Shown here piece after piece: positions 10,453-18,281 of a stretch of 64,000 nt of DNA. The DNA lies in the NCBI RefSeq assembly GCF_000756375.1, contig NZ_JNFD01000014.1:1-64000 (forward strand), read 5' to 3'. Source of the stretch: Sphingopyxis sp. LC81 (GTDB lineage: Bacteria > Pseudomonadota > Alphaproteobacteria > Sphingomonadales > Sphingomonadaceae). The notes beneath the pieces are model-generated. The model had not been told where the DNA came from and did no database searches. It saw only the letters and a list, made by a program, of their open reading frames with translations. The position numbers and the translations under genes were made by a program. Position 1 is the stretch's first letter. Each line of letters begins with the position of its first letter.

Positions 10453-11805
10453 ATGACCGACAACAACCGGGTTCCGCTCTATCGCACGATCTGGCGCTGG
10501 CATTTCTACGCCGGGCTGTTCGTCATCCCCTTTGTCCTGATTCTCTCGGCGACGGGGGCGGCCTATCTGTTCAAGCCTGAGCTTGACCATTGGGAGGAGC
10601 GCGCTTGGCGCGGCCTGCCAACGGCGGGCAAGGTCGATGCCGATGCGCAAGTCGCCGCGGCGCTCGCGGCGAATCCCGGTGCGAGCTTTCATTACTACCG
10701 CATCCCCGAGGCACCGGGGGACGCGGCGGTCGTCCATATCGGCCTGCCGGGCGGCGGAATGCGCGACATTGCCGTCTCACCCCAAGGCAAGGTTATCGGC
10801 GCAGCAGACCCCGAGCAGCGCATCTCGGCGTGGCTGTCGCGCATTCATGGCACGTTGCTGATCGGCCGCACCGGCCGTCTGCTCGTCGAACTCGCCGCGA
10901 GCTGGGCGATCGTGATGATTCTGACCGGCCTTTATCTGTGGTGGCCGCGCGGACGCGGCGCCGCGGGCGTGCTCTGGCCGCGGCTGTCGCTCGGCGGGCG
11001 GATGGCGCTGCGCGATCTCCACGCCGTCACCGGCTTCTGGGTCTCGGGCCTCGCGCTCATCCTGCTCTTCACCGCGCTGCCATGGACCGAGGTCTGGGCG
11101 AGCGGCTTTCGCACGGTGCGCGCCGAAATGGGCTGGGTGTCGGGGGTGCAGGACTGGAAGGGCGGCGCCAACCCGCACACGGCGCACGATCATCATGCGA
11201 TGGCGGCGGCCGAACCCGCCGGACCACCGCCGCGTGCGCGTCTCGAATATATCCTGCTCCGTGCCCGCGCCGAACATATGCCCGCCCCCGCGATCATCCA
11301 GCCGCCGGGCGCTCCCAATGCCTTCGGTCCGCCGAACGGCGATGTCTGGACGCTGACGACGCTCACCCAGAACCGCCCGCTGGTCCGCAAGGTCAGCTAC
11401 GACCCCGAAACGAGCCTCGAGGTGTCGCGCAGCGGCTTTGCTGACAAGCACGCTATCGACCGCGCCGTCGGCTATGGCATCGCGTGGCACGAGGGCCAGC
11501 TCTTCGGCCTCGCCAACCAGCTGATCGGCGTCGCGACCGCGCTCGCGCTCTTCACCCTCGCCATCTCGGGTTTCCTGATGTGGCGCCGCCGGAGGCCCGA
11601 TGATGCGCTCGGCGCGCCGCCCGCCGCGCGCGATCCCGCGAAGCTCAAGGGCGTCGCCGCGCTGATTCTGCTCCTCTCCGCGCTCCTTCCTTTGCTCGCC
11701 GCCTCGCTGATCCTGCTCTGGATTGTTGAGAGATTGATCCTCCCACGCCTTCCGCGCGCCGCACGCTGGCTCGGCGTTGCGGCAAAGGCTCCGGCGCGGC
11801 TATAG
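10453..11805 (+). CDS. PepSY-associated transmembrane protein
   Basis: An inner-membrane protein of the PepSY-TM family, often paired with TonB receptors and proposed to reduce ferric siderophores in the periplasm. ATG 10453 follows a GGAAGGGCAGGGG region; 450 aa. About four membrane helices are visible: near 15-40 (FYAGLFVIPFVLILSATGAA), 145-170, around 200, and near 360-385 with another close to the C-terminus. RIHGTLLIG and DLHAVTGFW carry the conserved histidines that may bind haem. A histidine-rich loop (HTAHDHH, about 242-249) is a possible metal site. It lies 14 bp after the receptor gene, clearly the same operon. Confidence 0.9.
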   Translation: MTDNNRVPLYRTIWRWHFYAGLFVIPFVLILSATGAAYLFKPELDHWEERAWRGLPTAGKVDADAQVAAALAANPGASFHYYRIPEAPGDAAVVHIGLPGGGMRDIAVSPQGKVIGAADPEQRISAWLSRIHGTLLIGRTGRLLVELAASWAIVMILTGLYLWWPRGRGAAGVLWPRLSLGGRMALRDLHAVTGFWVSGLALILLFTALPWTEVWASGFRTVRAEMGWVSGVQDWKGGANPHTAHDHHAMAAAEPAGPPPRARLEYILLRARAEHMPAPAIIQPPGAPNAFGPPNGDVWTLTTLTQNRPLVRKVSYDPETSLEVSRSGFADKHAIDRAVGYGIAWHEGQLFGLANQLIGVATALALFTLAISGFLMWRRRRPDDALGAPPAARDPAKLKGVAALILLLSALLPLLAASLILLWIVERLILPRLPRAARWLGVAAKAPARL

Positions 11806-11812
11806 GTTGCCA

Positions 11813-12577
11813 ATGACCCGCGCCCTCCCCCTGCTGATCGCGTTCATCGCGCTCCTCCTCGCACCAACCGCCTTCGCGCAGGAACGCGGCCCGGTGGTGC
11901 TCGCGGCGGCAAGCCTGCAGGAATCGCTGACCGAGGCGGCGAACGCCTGGGCAGCGAAAGGGCACGCCAAACCCGTTCTCTCCTTTGCCGCCTCGTCGGC
12001 GCTCGCGCGGCAGGTCATGGCGGGTGCCCCCGCCGACCTTTTCCTCTCGGCCGATGAGGAGTGGATGGACGCGGTCGCAAAGGCCGGCCTGCTTCGCGCG
12101 GGCACGCGCACGACCCTGCTCGGCAACCGCCTCGTGCTGATCGCCCCCGCATCGAGCCAGGTCCGGCTGACCCCGGCGCGCGGTTTCGCACTCGCAAAAG
12201 CACTCGGCACCGGCCGCCTCGCGCTCGCCGATCCCGACGCGGTGCCCGCGGGTAAATATGCCAAGGCCGCGCTCACGCATCTCGGCGTCTGGTCCAGCGT
12301 CGCGGCCAAGGTCGCCCCCGCCGAGAATGTCCGCGCGGCGATGGCGCTCGTCGAACGCGGCGCCGCGCCGCTCGGCATCGTCTACGCGACCGACGCGCGC
12401 GCGTCGAAAGCCGTGCGCGTCGTCGGCACTTTCCCCGCATCGAGCCATCCGCCGATCCGCTACCCCGTCGCGCTGCTGAAAGCGTCGCGGATCAAGGACG
12501 CCGCGGGTTTCCGCGCCTTCCTCCTTTCGAAACAGGGCCGCGCGATCTTCGCGCGCCACGGCTTCTCGGCCCCTTGA
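11813..12577 (+). CDS. modA: Molybdate ABC transporter, periplasmic binding protein
   Basis: Periplasmic molybdate/tungstate receptor of the ModABC importer, 254 aa. The signal peptide ends APTAFAQ. The mature part begins with VVLAAASLQESLTEAANAW, the standard ModA start; the oxyanion-contacting serines lie in SLQES and the FAASSALARQV segment. Further hallmarks are GAPADLFLSADEEWMD, LALADPDAVPAGKYAKAAL and GIVYATDA. The ATG lies 7 bp after the PepSY stop, so mod transcription probably continues from the TonB/PepSY genes. Confidence 0.95.
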   Translation: MTRALPLLIAFIALLLAPTAFAQERGPVVLAAASLQESLTEAANAWAAKGHAKPVLSFAASSALARQVMAGAPADLFLSADEEWMDAVAKAGLLRAGTRTTLLGNRLVLIAPASSQVRLTPARGFALAKALGTGRLALADPDAVPAGKYAKAALTHLGVWSSVAAKVAPAENVRAAMALVERGAAPLGIVYATDARASKAVRVVGTFPASSHPPIRYPVALLKASRIKDAAGFRAFLLSKQGRAIFARHGFSAP

Positions 12578-13272
12578 TGCTGTCACCCGAGGAATGGGAG
12601 ATCGTCGCGCTGTCGCTGAAGGTCGGCGGCGTCGCCGTGCTCGCCACGCTTCCCATCGCCTTTGCCATCGCGTGGGTTCTCGCGCGCTACCGTTTCCCGG
12701 GCCGCGTCGTCCTCGATGCGCTCGTCCATTTGCCGCTCGTCCTGCCCCCCGTCGTCACCGGCTGGCTGCTGCTCATCGCCTTCGGCCCGTTCGGCCCCAT
12801 TGGCCGCTGGCTCGAAAGCTGGTTCGGGGTGAGTTTGATGTTCCGCTGGACCGGCGCCGCGCTCGCTGCGGCGATCATGGCGCTGCCGCTGATGGTGCGC
12901 GCGATGCGGTTGTCGATCGAGGGGGTCGACAGGCGGCTCGAGGGCGCGGCGCGCACGCTCGGCGCGAGCCCCTGGCACAGTTTCTGGACGATCAGCCTGC
13001 CGCTCGCGCTCCCCGGCATCCTCGCGGCGCTCGTGCTCGGCTTCGCGCGTTCGATCGGCGAGTTTGGCGCGACGATCACCTTCGTCTCGAACATCCCGGG
13101 CGAAACGCGCACCTTGCCGCTCGCCATCTATTCGGCGCTGCAGGTGCCGGGCGGCGAAGCGATGGTGACGCGCCTCGCGCTCCTCTCGGTCGCGCTCTCG
13201 CTCGGCGCGCTGATACTGTCCGAATGGCTCGTGCGCCGCACCCATGGCGAAAGGCAGCGCCATGGCGATTGA
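12577..13272 (+). CDS. modB: Molybdate ABC transporter, permease
   Basis: Inner-membrane permease of the molybdate importer, 231 aa with about five to six membrane helices. The ABC-coupling EAA loop reads EGAARTLGASPWHSFWTISLPLA. PPVVTGWLLL and SIGEFGATITF are typical of ModB. The ATG at 12577 shares one base with the modA stop (TGATG); an in-frame TTG directly before it is less likely. Confidence 0.95.
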   Translation: MLSPEEWEIVALSLKVGGVAVLATLPIAFAIAWVLARYRFPGRVVLDALVHLPLVLPPVVTGWLLLIAFGPFGPIGRWLESWFGVSLMFRWTGAALAAAIMALPLMVRAMRLSIEGVDRRLEGAARTLGASPWHSFWTISLPLALPGILAALVLGFARSIGEFGATITFVSNIPGETRTLPLAIYSALQVPGGEAMVTRLALLSVALSLGALILSEWLVRRTHGERQRHGD

Positions 13273-13882
13273 TATCGACGTCGCCCGGCGCCTCGGCGAC
13301 CGCAGCATCGCCGCGCGCTTCACCGCCGGTCCCGGCCTGACCGCCTTGTTCGGCCCGTCGGGCGCGGGCAAGACGAGCGTGCTCAACATGGTTGCGGGGC
13401 TGCTGAGGCCCGACCGGGGGCATATCCGTATCGGCGACCGCACGCTGTTCGATGGCGCCATCGACCTGCCACCCGAGGCGCGCCGCGTCGGCTATGTCTT
13501 CCAGGACGGGCGGCTCTTCCCGCACCGCCGCGTCCGCGCGAACCTGACCTACGGCCATGACATTGTGCCAGCCGCGAACCGCTGGATGACCCTCGACGAG
13601 GCGGTGCAATTCCTCGGCATCGGGCACCTGCTCGATCGCTGGCCGCACAGCCTGTCGGGGGGCGAGGCGCAGCGCGTCGCGATCGGACGCGCTTTGCTCG
13701 CAGGGCCCGAAATCCTGCTGATGGACGAACCCCTGTCGTCGCTCGACACCGCGCGGCGCAGCGATATCATGGTGGTGATCGAGCGGATTCGCGACGAGCT
13801 CAAACTGCCGATCCTCTACGTCAGCCACGACCGCGCCGAGATCGACCGGCTCGCGACCTCGGTGGTGGAGATTGGCGAATAA
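13262..13882 (+). CDS. modC: Molybdate ABC transporter, short ATPase without TOBE domain
   Basis: The ATPase that powers molybdate import. Walker A is GPSGAGKT (31-38), the Q-loop lies in GYVFQDGRLFPH, the signature is LSGGEAQR, Walker B is ILLMDEP, and the H-loop is VSHDRAEI. With the start at 13262 (AAAGG about 9 bases upstream) it has 206 aa; an in-frame ATG at 13244 is possible. Classical ModC is about 350 aa, with a C-terminal TOBE/Mop domain that binds molybdate for feedback inhibition. That whole domain is absent, while the nucleotide-binding domain is complete. It overlaps modB by 11 bases. Confidence 0.93.
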   Translation: MAIDIDVARRLGDRSIAARFTAGPGLTALFGPSGAGKTSVLNMVAGLLRPDRGHIRIGDRTLFDGAIDLPPEARRVGYVFQDGRLFPHRRVRANLTYGHDIVPAANRWMTLDEAVQFLGIGHLLDRWPHSLSGGEAQRVAIGRALLAGPEILLMDEPLSSLDTARRSDIMVVIERIRDELKLPILYVSHDRAEIDRLATSVVEIGE

Positions 13883-13883
13883 A

Positions 13884-13897
13884 GTTTCACATGAAAC
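13884..13897. promoter_or_regulatory. Palindrome upstream of phenylalanine hydroxylase gene
   Basis: A perfect inverted repeat GTTTCA-CA-TGAAAC placed between the modC stop and the phhA start (25 bases before the ATG). The position and symmetry suit an operator for a dimeric (for example MarR-like) repressor of aromatic amino-acid catabolism. The regulator is not in the window and the assignment is inferred. Confidence 0.5.
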
Positions 13898-13921
13898 CAC
13901 TTTGATGATAGAAGCCTGTCC

Positions 13922-14794
13922 ATGGAAAGCCAATTTACCCATGTCCACGACACGCCGCCGCCGGGTGCCGCGGCCGACTGGACGATTCCGCAGAATTGGG
14001 ACGCCTTCACCGCCGACGAGCATGCGATGTGGGACCGCCTCTTCGCGCGCCAGTCGGACATGCTGCCCGGCCGCGCCGCCGACGCCTTTCTGCGCGGGAT
14101 CGACGTGCTGCGCCTCGAAAAGCCGGGCATCCCCGATTATCGCGAGCTCAACGCGCGGCTGATGGCCGCGACGGGGTGGCAGGTGATCGCGGTGCCGGGG
14201 CTCGTCCCCGACGAGGTCTTCTTCGACCATCTCGCGAATCGCCGCTTTCCCGCGGGCAATTTCATCCGCACCCCCGAACAGCTCGATTATCTCCAGGAAC
14301 CCGACGTCTTCCACGACGTCTTCGGCCATGTCCCGATGCTCGCCGACCCGGTGTTCGCCGATTATATGGTCGCATACGGCGAAGGCGGGCTGCGCAGCCT
14401 CAAGTTCGACGCGCTCAAACAGCTCGCGCGGCTTTACTGGTACACCGTCGAATTCGGCCTGATCCGCGAAGCGGGCGGCCTGCGCATCTATGGCGCGGGC
14501 ATCGTCTCCTCCTTTGCCGAAAGCGTCTTCGCGCTCGATTCGGACAGCCCGAACCGCATCGGCTTCGACCTCGCGCGCGTGATGCGCACCGATTACCGGA
14601 TCGACGATTTCCAGCAGAATTATTTCGTCATCGACAGCCTCGATCAGCTGCTCGACACGACTGTGAACACCGATTTCGCGCCGCTCTATGCCAAAAATGC
14701 CGCGCTGCCGCCGATTCCGATCGCCGACTTCCTGCCGGAGGATGAGGTTATCACGCGCGGTACACAGGAATATGCGCTCGCCAAGAGCCGCTGA
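13922..14794 (+). CDS. phhA: Phenylalanine 4-monooxygenase
   Basis: Pterin- and iron-dependent aromatic amino acid hydroxylase that converts phenylalanine to tyrosine. 290 aa, the bacterial length without the eukaryotic regulatory domain. The two iron histidines lie in FHDVFGHVPML, and the iron glutamate in YWYTVEFGL. Other family blocks are FPAGNFIRTPEQLDYLQEPD and GAGIVSSFAES. It needs a tetrahydropterin cofactor; a pteridine-reductase-like SDR and folB occur at 44.5-45.6 kb, a link that is only suggestive. Confidence 0.96.
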   Translation: MESQFTHVHDTPPPGAAADWTIPQNWDAFTADEHAMWDRLFARQSDMLPGRAADAFLRGIDVLRLEKPGIPDYRELNARLMAATGWQVIAVPGLVPDEVFFDHLANRRFPAGNFIRTPEQLDYLQEPDVFHDVFGHVPMLADPVFADYMVAYGEGGLRSLKFDALKQLARLYWYTVEFGLIREAGGLRIYGAGIVSSFAESVFALDSDSPNRIGFDLARVMRTDYRIDDFQQNYFVIDSLDQLLDTTVNTDFAPLYAKNAALPPIPIADFLPEDEVITRGTQEYALAKSR

Positions 14795-14797
14795 CCG

Positions 14798-15610
14798 TCA
14801 CTCGTCGCTTTTGCGGATCGTCGTCACCAGCTGGCGCCGCTGCTGATAGGCTTCGCGGTCGGGCGGCACGGTGTAGATTCCGCGCAGCAGCGCCGCATCG
14901 TGGCTCGATAGCTCGCGGCGCTCCGCCTCGCCGTCGAACAGCGCCAGGATCGAATCCTTTGGCGGCGGAGGATTGCTCCGGAACTCGGCGAGCGCGACCA
15001 TCGCGGCATAAGAAGCGACGGCATCGAGCGGCGTGCCGTCGGCCTGTTCGACGTCGATCACGACCGTCGCGGTCTGGAGCGCGCGCACGACCTGCGTGCT
15101 GACGATGCTGCTGTTGTAAAGCTTCACGAAAAAGTCGCTGATCGGCATCCCGTCGCGGCTTTCGTCGCGCGTCGTGTACCACCAGCGGATCGCGCCCATG
15201 CCGTCGAGCACACGATCGCGCGCCACCGGCGCCAGCTCGGCGAATTGGTCGGGCGCCTTGCGGCGCACCGCGCGCGCGAGGCTCCGGCCGTCCGAGCTGA
15301 AGGCGACGACGATATTGGCCTGGCACTCCGCGGGGGCGATCGGGGCGCCCGCCGCCGTGGCGACCGTTCGGACACGCGCGTTCACGATGGCCGCGACCGC
15401 ATCATCGACCCCGACCGTGCGCGGGCACACGGGATCGACCCACCGCGCGAGCGGCTTGAGCTGTGCGATCCCGGCGCGCCGCACATATTCGGCCGCGCGT
15501 TTCTTGGCTTCTTCGCGGGTGACGGGCGTCCCCGTGACGATGATCGCATCGGGATCGTCACCGGCAACGGGCGCGGCGGCGAGCAGGGCGATCGTGGCAA
15601 GCAGGCTCAT
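14798..15610 (-). CDS. Exported protein of unknown function, tandem paralog B
   Basis: A 270-aa protein of unrecognised family. The start at 15610 gives a short signal peptide (MSLLATIALLAAAPVAG). The mature N-terminus is IIVTGTPVTREEAKKRAAEYVRR, then ARWVDPVCP with a cysteine and a second cysteine in PAECQANIVVAF. The C-terminal half has QTATVVIDVEQADGTPLDAVASYAAMVAL, then DSILALFDG, SSHDAALLRGIYT and DREAYQQRRQLV. The last part faintly resembles DUF2927 secreted proteins (weak inference). It is clearly homologous along its whole length to the gene 7 bases upstream (15618-16499). It ends 3 bases from the phhA stop, convergent. Confidence 0.75.
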   Translation of the reverse strand: MSLLATIALLAAAPVAGDDPDAIIVTGTPVTREEAKKRAAEYVRRAGIAQLKPLARWVDPVCPRTVGVDDAVAAIVNARVRTVATAAGAPIAPAECQANIVVAFSSDGRSLARAVRRKAPDQFAELAPVARDRVLDGMGAIRWWYTTRDESRDGMPISDFFVKLYNSSIVSTQVVRALQTATVVIDVEQADGTPLDAVASYAAMVALAEFRSNPPPPKDSILALFDGEAERRELSSHDAALLRGIYTVPPDREAYQQRRQLVTTIRKSDE

Positions 15611-15617
15611 GGCCGGG

Positions 15618-16499
15618 TCAATCTCCGCTCTTGGATTTGGCGATCGCGGTAACCAGCTGGCGGCGGTGCTGATGGGCCTCGCGGTCGGGCGGCAGGCTAT
15701 AGATGGCGCGCAGCAGCGTCTGATCCTCGCTCGACAAAGCGCGCCGATCGTCCTCGCCGTCGAACAGCGCGAGGATCGAATTTCCGGGGGGCGGCGGATC
15801 GCTGTCCATTTCGGCCATCGCGACCATCGCGGCGAAGGAGGCGATGGCATCGAGCGGCGTGCCGTCGGCCTTTTCGACATCGATCACGACGGTCGCGGCG
15901 GTCAGCGCGCGCACCGCCTGGGTGCTGACGAGGCTCGATCCATAATGCGATAACATCGGACCCGCGCCGTTGATGACCGGACCGCCGCCTTCGCTATGTC
16001 CGAACGTCCAGGGCAGCGGCGCGGTCGAGGCCGACACGGCATCGCGGCTTTGCACGCGCGTGCTGTACCACCAGCGGATCGCATCGCCGCCCTGCGCCGT
16101 CCGCTCGCGCGCCGCCGGCGACAATTCGCCGAGTTGCATGGGCGATTTGCGCAGCATCGCGCGCGTCAATGCGCCGCCGTTCGACGTGAAGACGATCGCG
16201 ATATTGGTGTCGCAGCCCGATGGGGCGACCCGCGCGCCGGCCGCGACGGCAACCTCGCCGACCCGCTTTTCGACGATGGCCGCCACTGCGTCGTCGACCC
16301 CGATGACGTGCGGGCAGACCGGTGCGATCCAGCGCGCGATCGGGCGCAATTCGGCGACACCCGTCCGGCGGACGAATTCGAGCGCGCGCTTGCGGGCTTC
16401 GTCGCCGGTGACGGGGGTGCCGGTCACGACGATAGGGTTGGGGGCGTCGTTGGCGACGGGCATGGCAGCGAGCAAAGCGACGGCGGCAAAAAGGCTCAT
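15618..16499 (-). CDS. Exported protein of unknown function, tandem paralog A
   Basis: The first gene of a tandem duplicated pair, 293 aa. It has the same architecture as its neighbour: signal peptide MSLFAAVALLAAMPVAN, PIVVTGTPVTGDEARKRALE, ARWIAPVCPHVIGVDDAVAAI, the conserved cysteine in PSGCDTNI, AIRWWYSTR and the ending DREAHQHRRQLVTAI. It differs by an insertion of about 20 residues (PLPWTFGHSEGGGP region) where the partner has PISDFFVKLYN. The two conserved cysteines could form a disulfide in the periplasm. The function is unknown. Confidence 0.75.
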   Translation of the reverse strand: MSLFAAVALLAAMPVANDAPNPIVVTGTPVTGDEARKRALEFVRRTGVAELRPIARWIAPVCPHVIGVDDAVAAIVEKRVGEVAVAAGARVAPSGCDTNIAIVFTSNGGALTRAMLRKSPMQLGELSPAARERTAQGGDAIRWWYSTRVQSRDAVSASTAPLPWTFGHSEGGGPVINGAGPMLSHYGSSLVSTQAVRALTAATVVIDVEKADGTPLDAIASFAAMVAMAEMDSDPPPPGNSILALFDGEDDRRALSSEDQTLLRAIYSLPPDREAHQHRRQLVTAIAKSKSGD

Positions 16500-16563
16500 G
16501 GCCGATTTCTCCCGATGACTGGCGTCAGACTAGCAAATCACCCGGATATTTCCAGCGTTTAGC

Positions 16564-17535
16564 TTACCAGCTTCCGAAGCTCGCATCCGACGGGCTCGCG
16601 CGGTGGAACGCGCGTTCCTTGCGGCGCCAGCCATAGCGGCGGCGTTTGACCAGCAACAGGCACGGCCACTCGGCGCTGCCGCCGCGCGCGGCGAGGCGAA
16701 AGCCCTGCGCGCGGTAGGCGGCGAGCACCGGCTCCATCTGCCGCGCGATGAGGCCGGCGAGGATCGCATGGCCGCCCGGCGCCGTCGCGGCGGCGATGTC
16801 CGGGGCCAGCGTGATCAGCGGTCCGGCAAGGATGTTCGCGATGACCAGGTCATAGGGCGCGCGGTGCTTGATCGACGGGTGATTCGTCCCCGGCGCCACC
16901 GCGAGCGCGAGCCGCCCGCCGCCGCGTCCCAGCGGCACATTGTTGATGCCCGCATTGTCGCGCGTCACGAAAATGCTCGCGGGGTCGATGTCCGACGCGA
17001 TCGTTTTGGCGCGCGGCCACAGCGCCATCGCGGCGAAGGCGAGCAATCCCGTGCCGGTGCCGATGTCGGCGATATTGCGCGGGCTTGCCCCTTGCTGTGC
17101 GAGCTGGTCGAGCATCGACAGGCAGCCCGCGGTAGTGTCGTGCCCGCCGGTGCCGAACGCCTGGCTCGCGTCGATCAGGAAGGGGGTGCTGCCCGCGGGC
17201 ACGCGGTCGGCATAGCTGCTGGTGTGGACGAAAAAGCGCCCCGCCTGCACGGGCTCCAGCCCCTGCTGGCTCAGCGTCACCCAATCCTCTTCGGGCAATT
17301 GCGCGACGACGGGTTTCTTGCCCTTCGCGCTCGGCACGAACGACTGCAGCAGCGTCAGCAGCGCCGCTCCGGGCTTGGCGTCCATATAGGCGTCGAGTTG
17401 CCACAGCCCCGCATCCTCGTCGATCTCGCGCGTCACGACGACCGGCGCCTCGGGCGCGGCATCGACTTCGGGAATTTCGCCCGACAACGCTTCGGCTTCG
17501 TCGCGGGTGCAGGGGAGGGAGACGATCCAGCTCAT
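16564..17535 (-). CDS. prmA: Ribosomal protein L11 methyltransferase
   Basis: An S-adenosylmethionine-dependent enzyme that trimethylates ribosomal protein L11. 323 aa. SAM-binding motif I is IADIGTGTGLLAFAA; FLIDASQAFGTGGHDTT precedes it as in all PrmA proteins; the catalytic-region motif is YDLVIANILAGPL. The C-terminal 20 residues (RRRYGWRRKERAFH) are a basic extension seen in sphingomonad versions. It follows the SDR gene with no gap, so the two are co-transcribed. Confidence 0.93.
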   Translation of the reverse strand: MSWIVSLPCTRDEAEALSGEIPEVDAAPEAPVVVTREIDEDAGLWQLDAYMDAKPGAALLTLLQSFVPSAKGKKPVVAQLPEEDWVTLSQQGLEPVQAGRFFVHTSSYADRVPAGSTPFLIDASQAFGTGGHDTTAGCLSMLDQLAQQGASPRNIADIGTGTGLLAFAAMALWPRAKTIASDIDPASIFVTRDNAGINNVPLGRGGGRLALAVAPGTNHPSIKHRAPYDLVIANILAGPLITLAPDIAAATAPGGHAILAGLIARQMEPVLAAYRAQGFRLAARGGSAEWPCLLLVKRRRYGWRRKERAFHRASPSDASFGSW

Positions 17536-18228
17536 TTAGCGCACATAGCTCGCGCCGTTCACGTCGAGCACCGCACCGGTCATCGACGCGGGGGCATCGA
17601 GCGCGCACCAGCGCGCCATTTCGCCGACTTCGTCGGGCATTGCGACACGGCCCAAGGGGATGTCGGCGAGCAATTTGTCGCCGCCGCGGCTCGCGAGATA
17701 ATCGTCGGCCATCCCGGTCATCGTGAAGCCGGGGCAGATCGCAAAGGCGAGGATGCCGTCCTTCGCATAGGCGCGTGCGATCGTCTTGGTCATCGCGACC
17801 ATGCCCGATTTCGACGCCGCATAATGCCAGTGCGCGGGGCTGTCGCCGCGATAGGCGGCGCGGCTCGCGATATTGACGATGCGGCCGGGAACGCCGCGTT
17901 CGTGCCAGTGCAGCACCGCGTGGCGGCAGAGTTGCGCGCTCGCGGTCAGATTGACCTGCATCGTGCGGTTCCAGCTGGCGAGCCAGTCGGCGTTGGGGTC
18001 GCCCAGCGGGTTTGCCTCGAACACGCCGGCATTGTTGACGAGCACGTCGATGCGGCCGCCCAGCCGGTCGAGGCTTGCCTGCCACAGCCGGTCGGGGGTC
18101 GCGGGATCGGCGAGGTCGCCGTCGGCGCTCGACAGCGCGACAACCTTGGTCGCGCTGGTGGTGAGGGCCTCGGCGATCGCGGCGCCGATACCGCGGCTCG
18201 CGCCGGTGATCAGGATATGCGTGCTCAT
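17536..18228 (-). CDS. Short-chain dehydrogenase/reductase
   Basis: A classical SDR oxidoreductase of 230 aa with unknown substrate. The Rossmann motif is TGASRGIG (8-15), then NNAG, the active serine in NIASRAAY, and YAASK for the YxxxK pair. ICPGFTMTGM is the usual post-catalytic segment. It directly precedes prmA; there is no metabolic clue from this neighbour. Confidence 0.9.
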   Translation of the reverse strand: MSTHILITGASRGIGAAIAEALTTSATKVVALSSADGDLADPATPDRLWQASLDRLGGRIDVLVNNAGVFEANPLGDPNADWLASWNRTMQVNLTASAQLCRHAVLHWHERGVPGRIVNIASRAAYRGDSPAHWHYAASKSGMVAMTKTIARAYAKDGILAFAICPGFTMTGMADDYLASRGGDKLLADIPLGRVAMPDEVGEMARWCALDAPASMTGAVLDVNGASYVR

Positions 18229-18281
18229 GCCCCCGCCTTAGGCAGCGGGGCGGGGCTTGCCAAGCGGGGGAAGCGGGTGAG

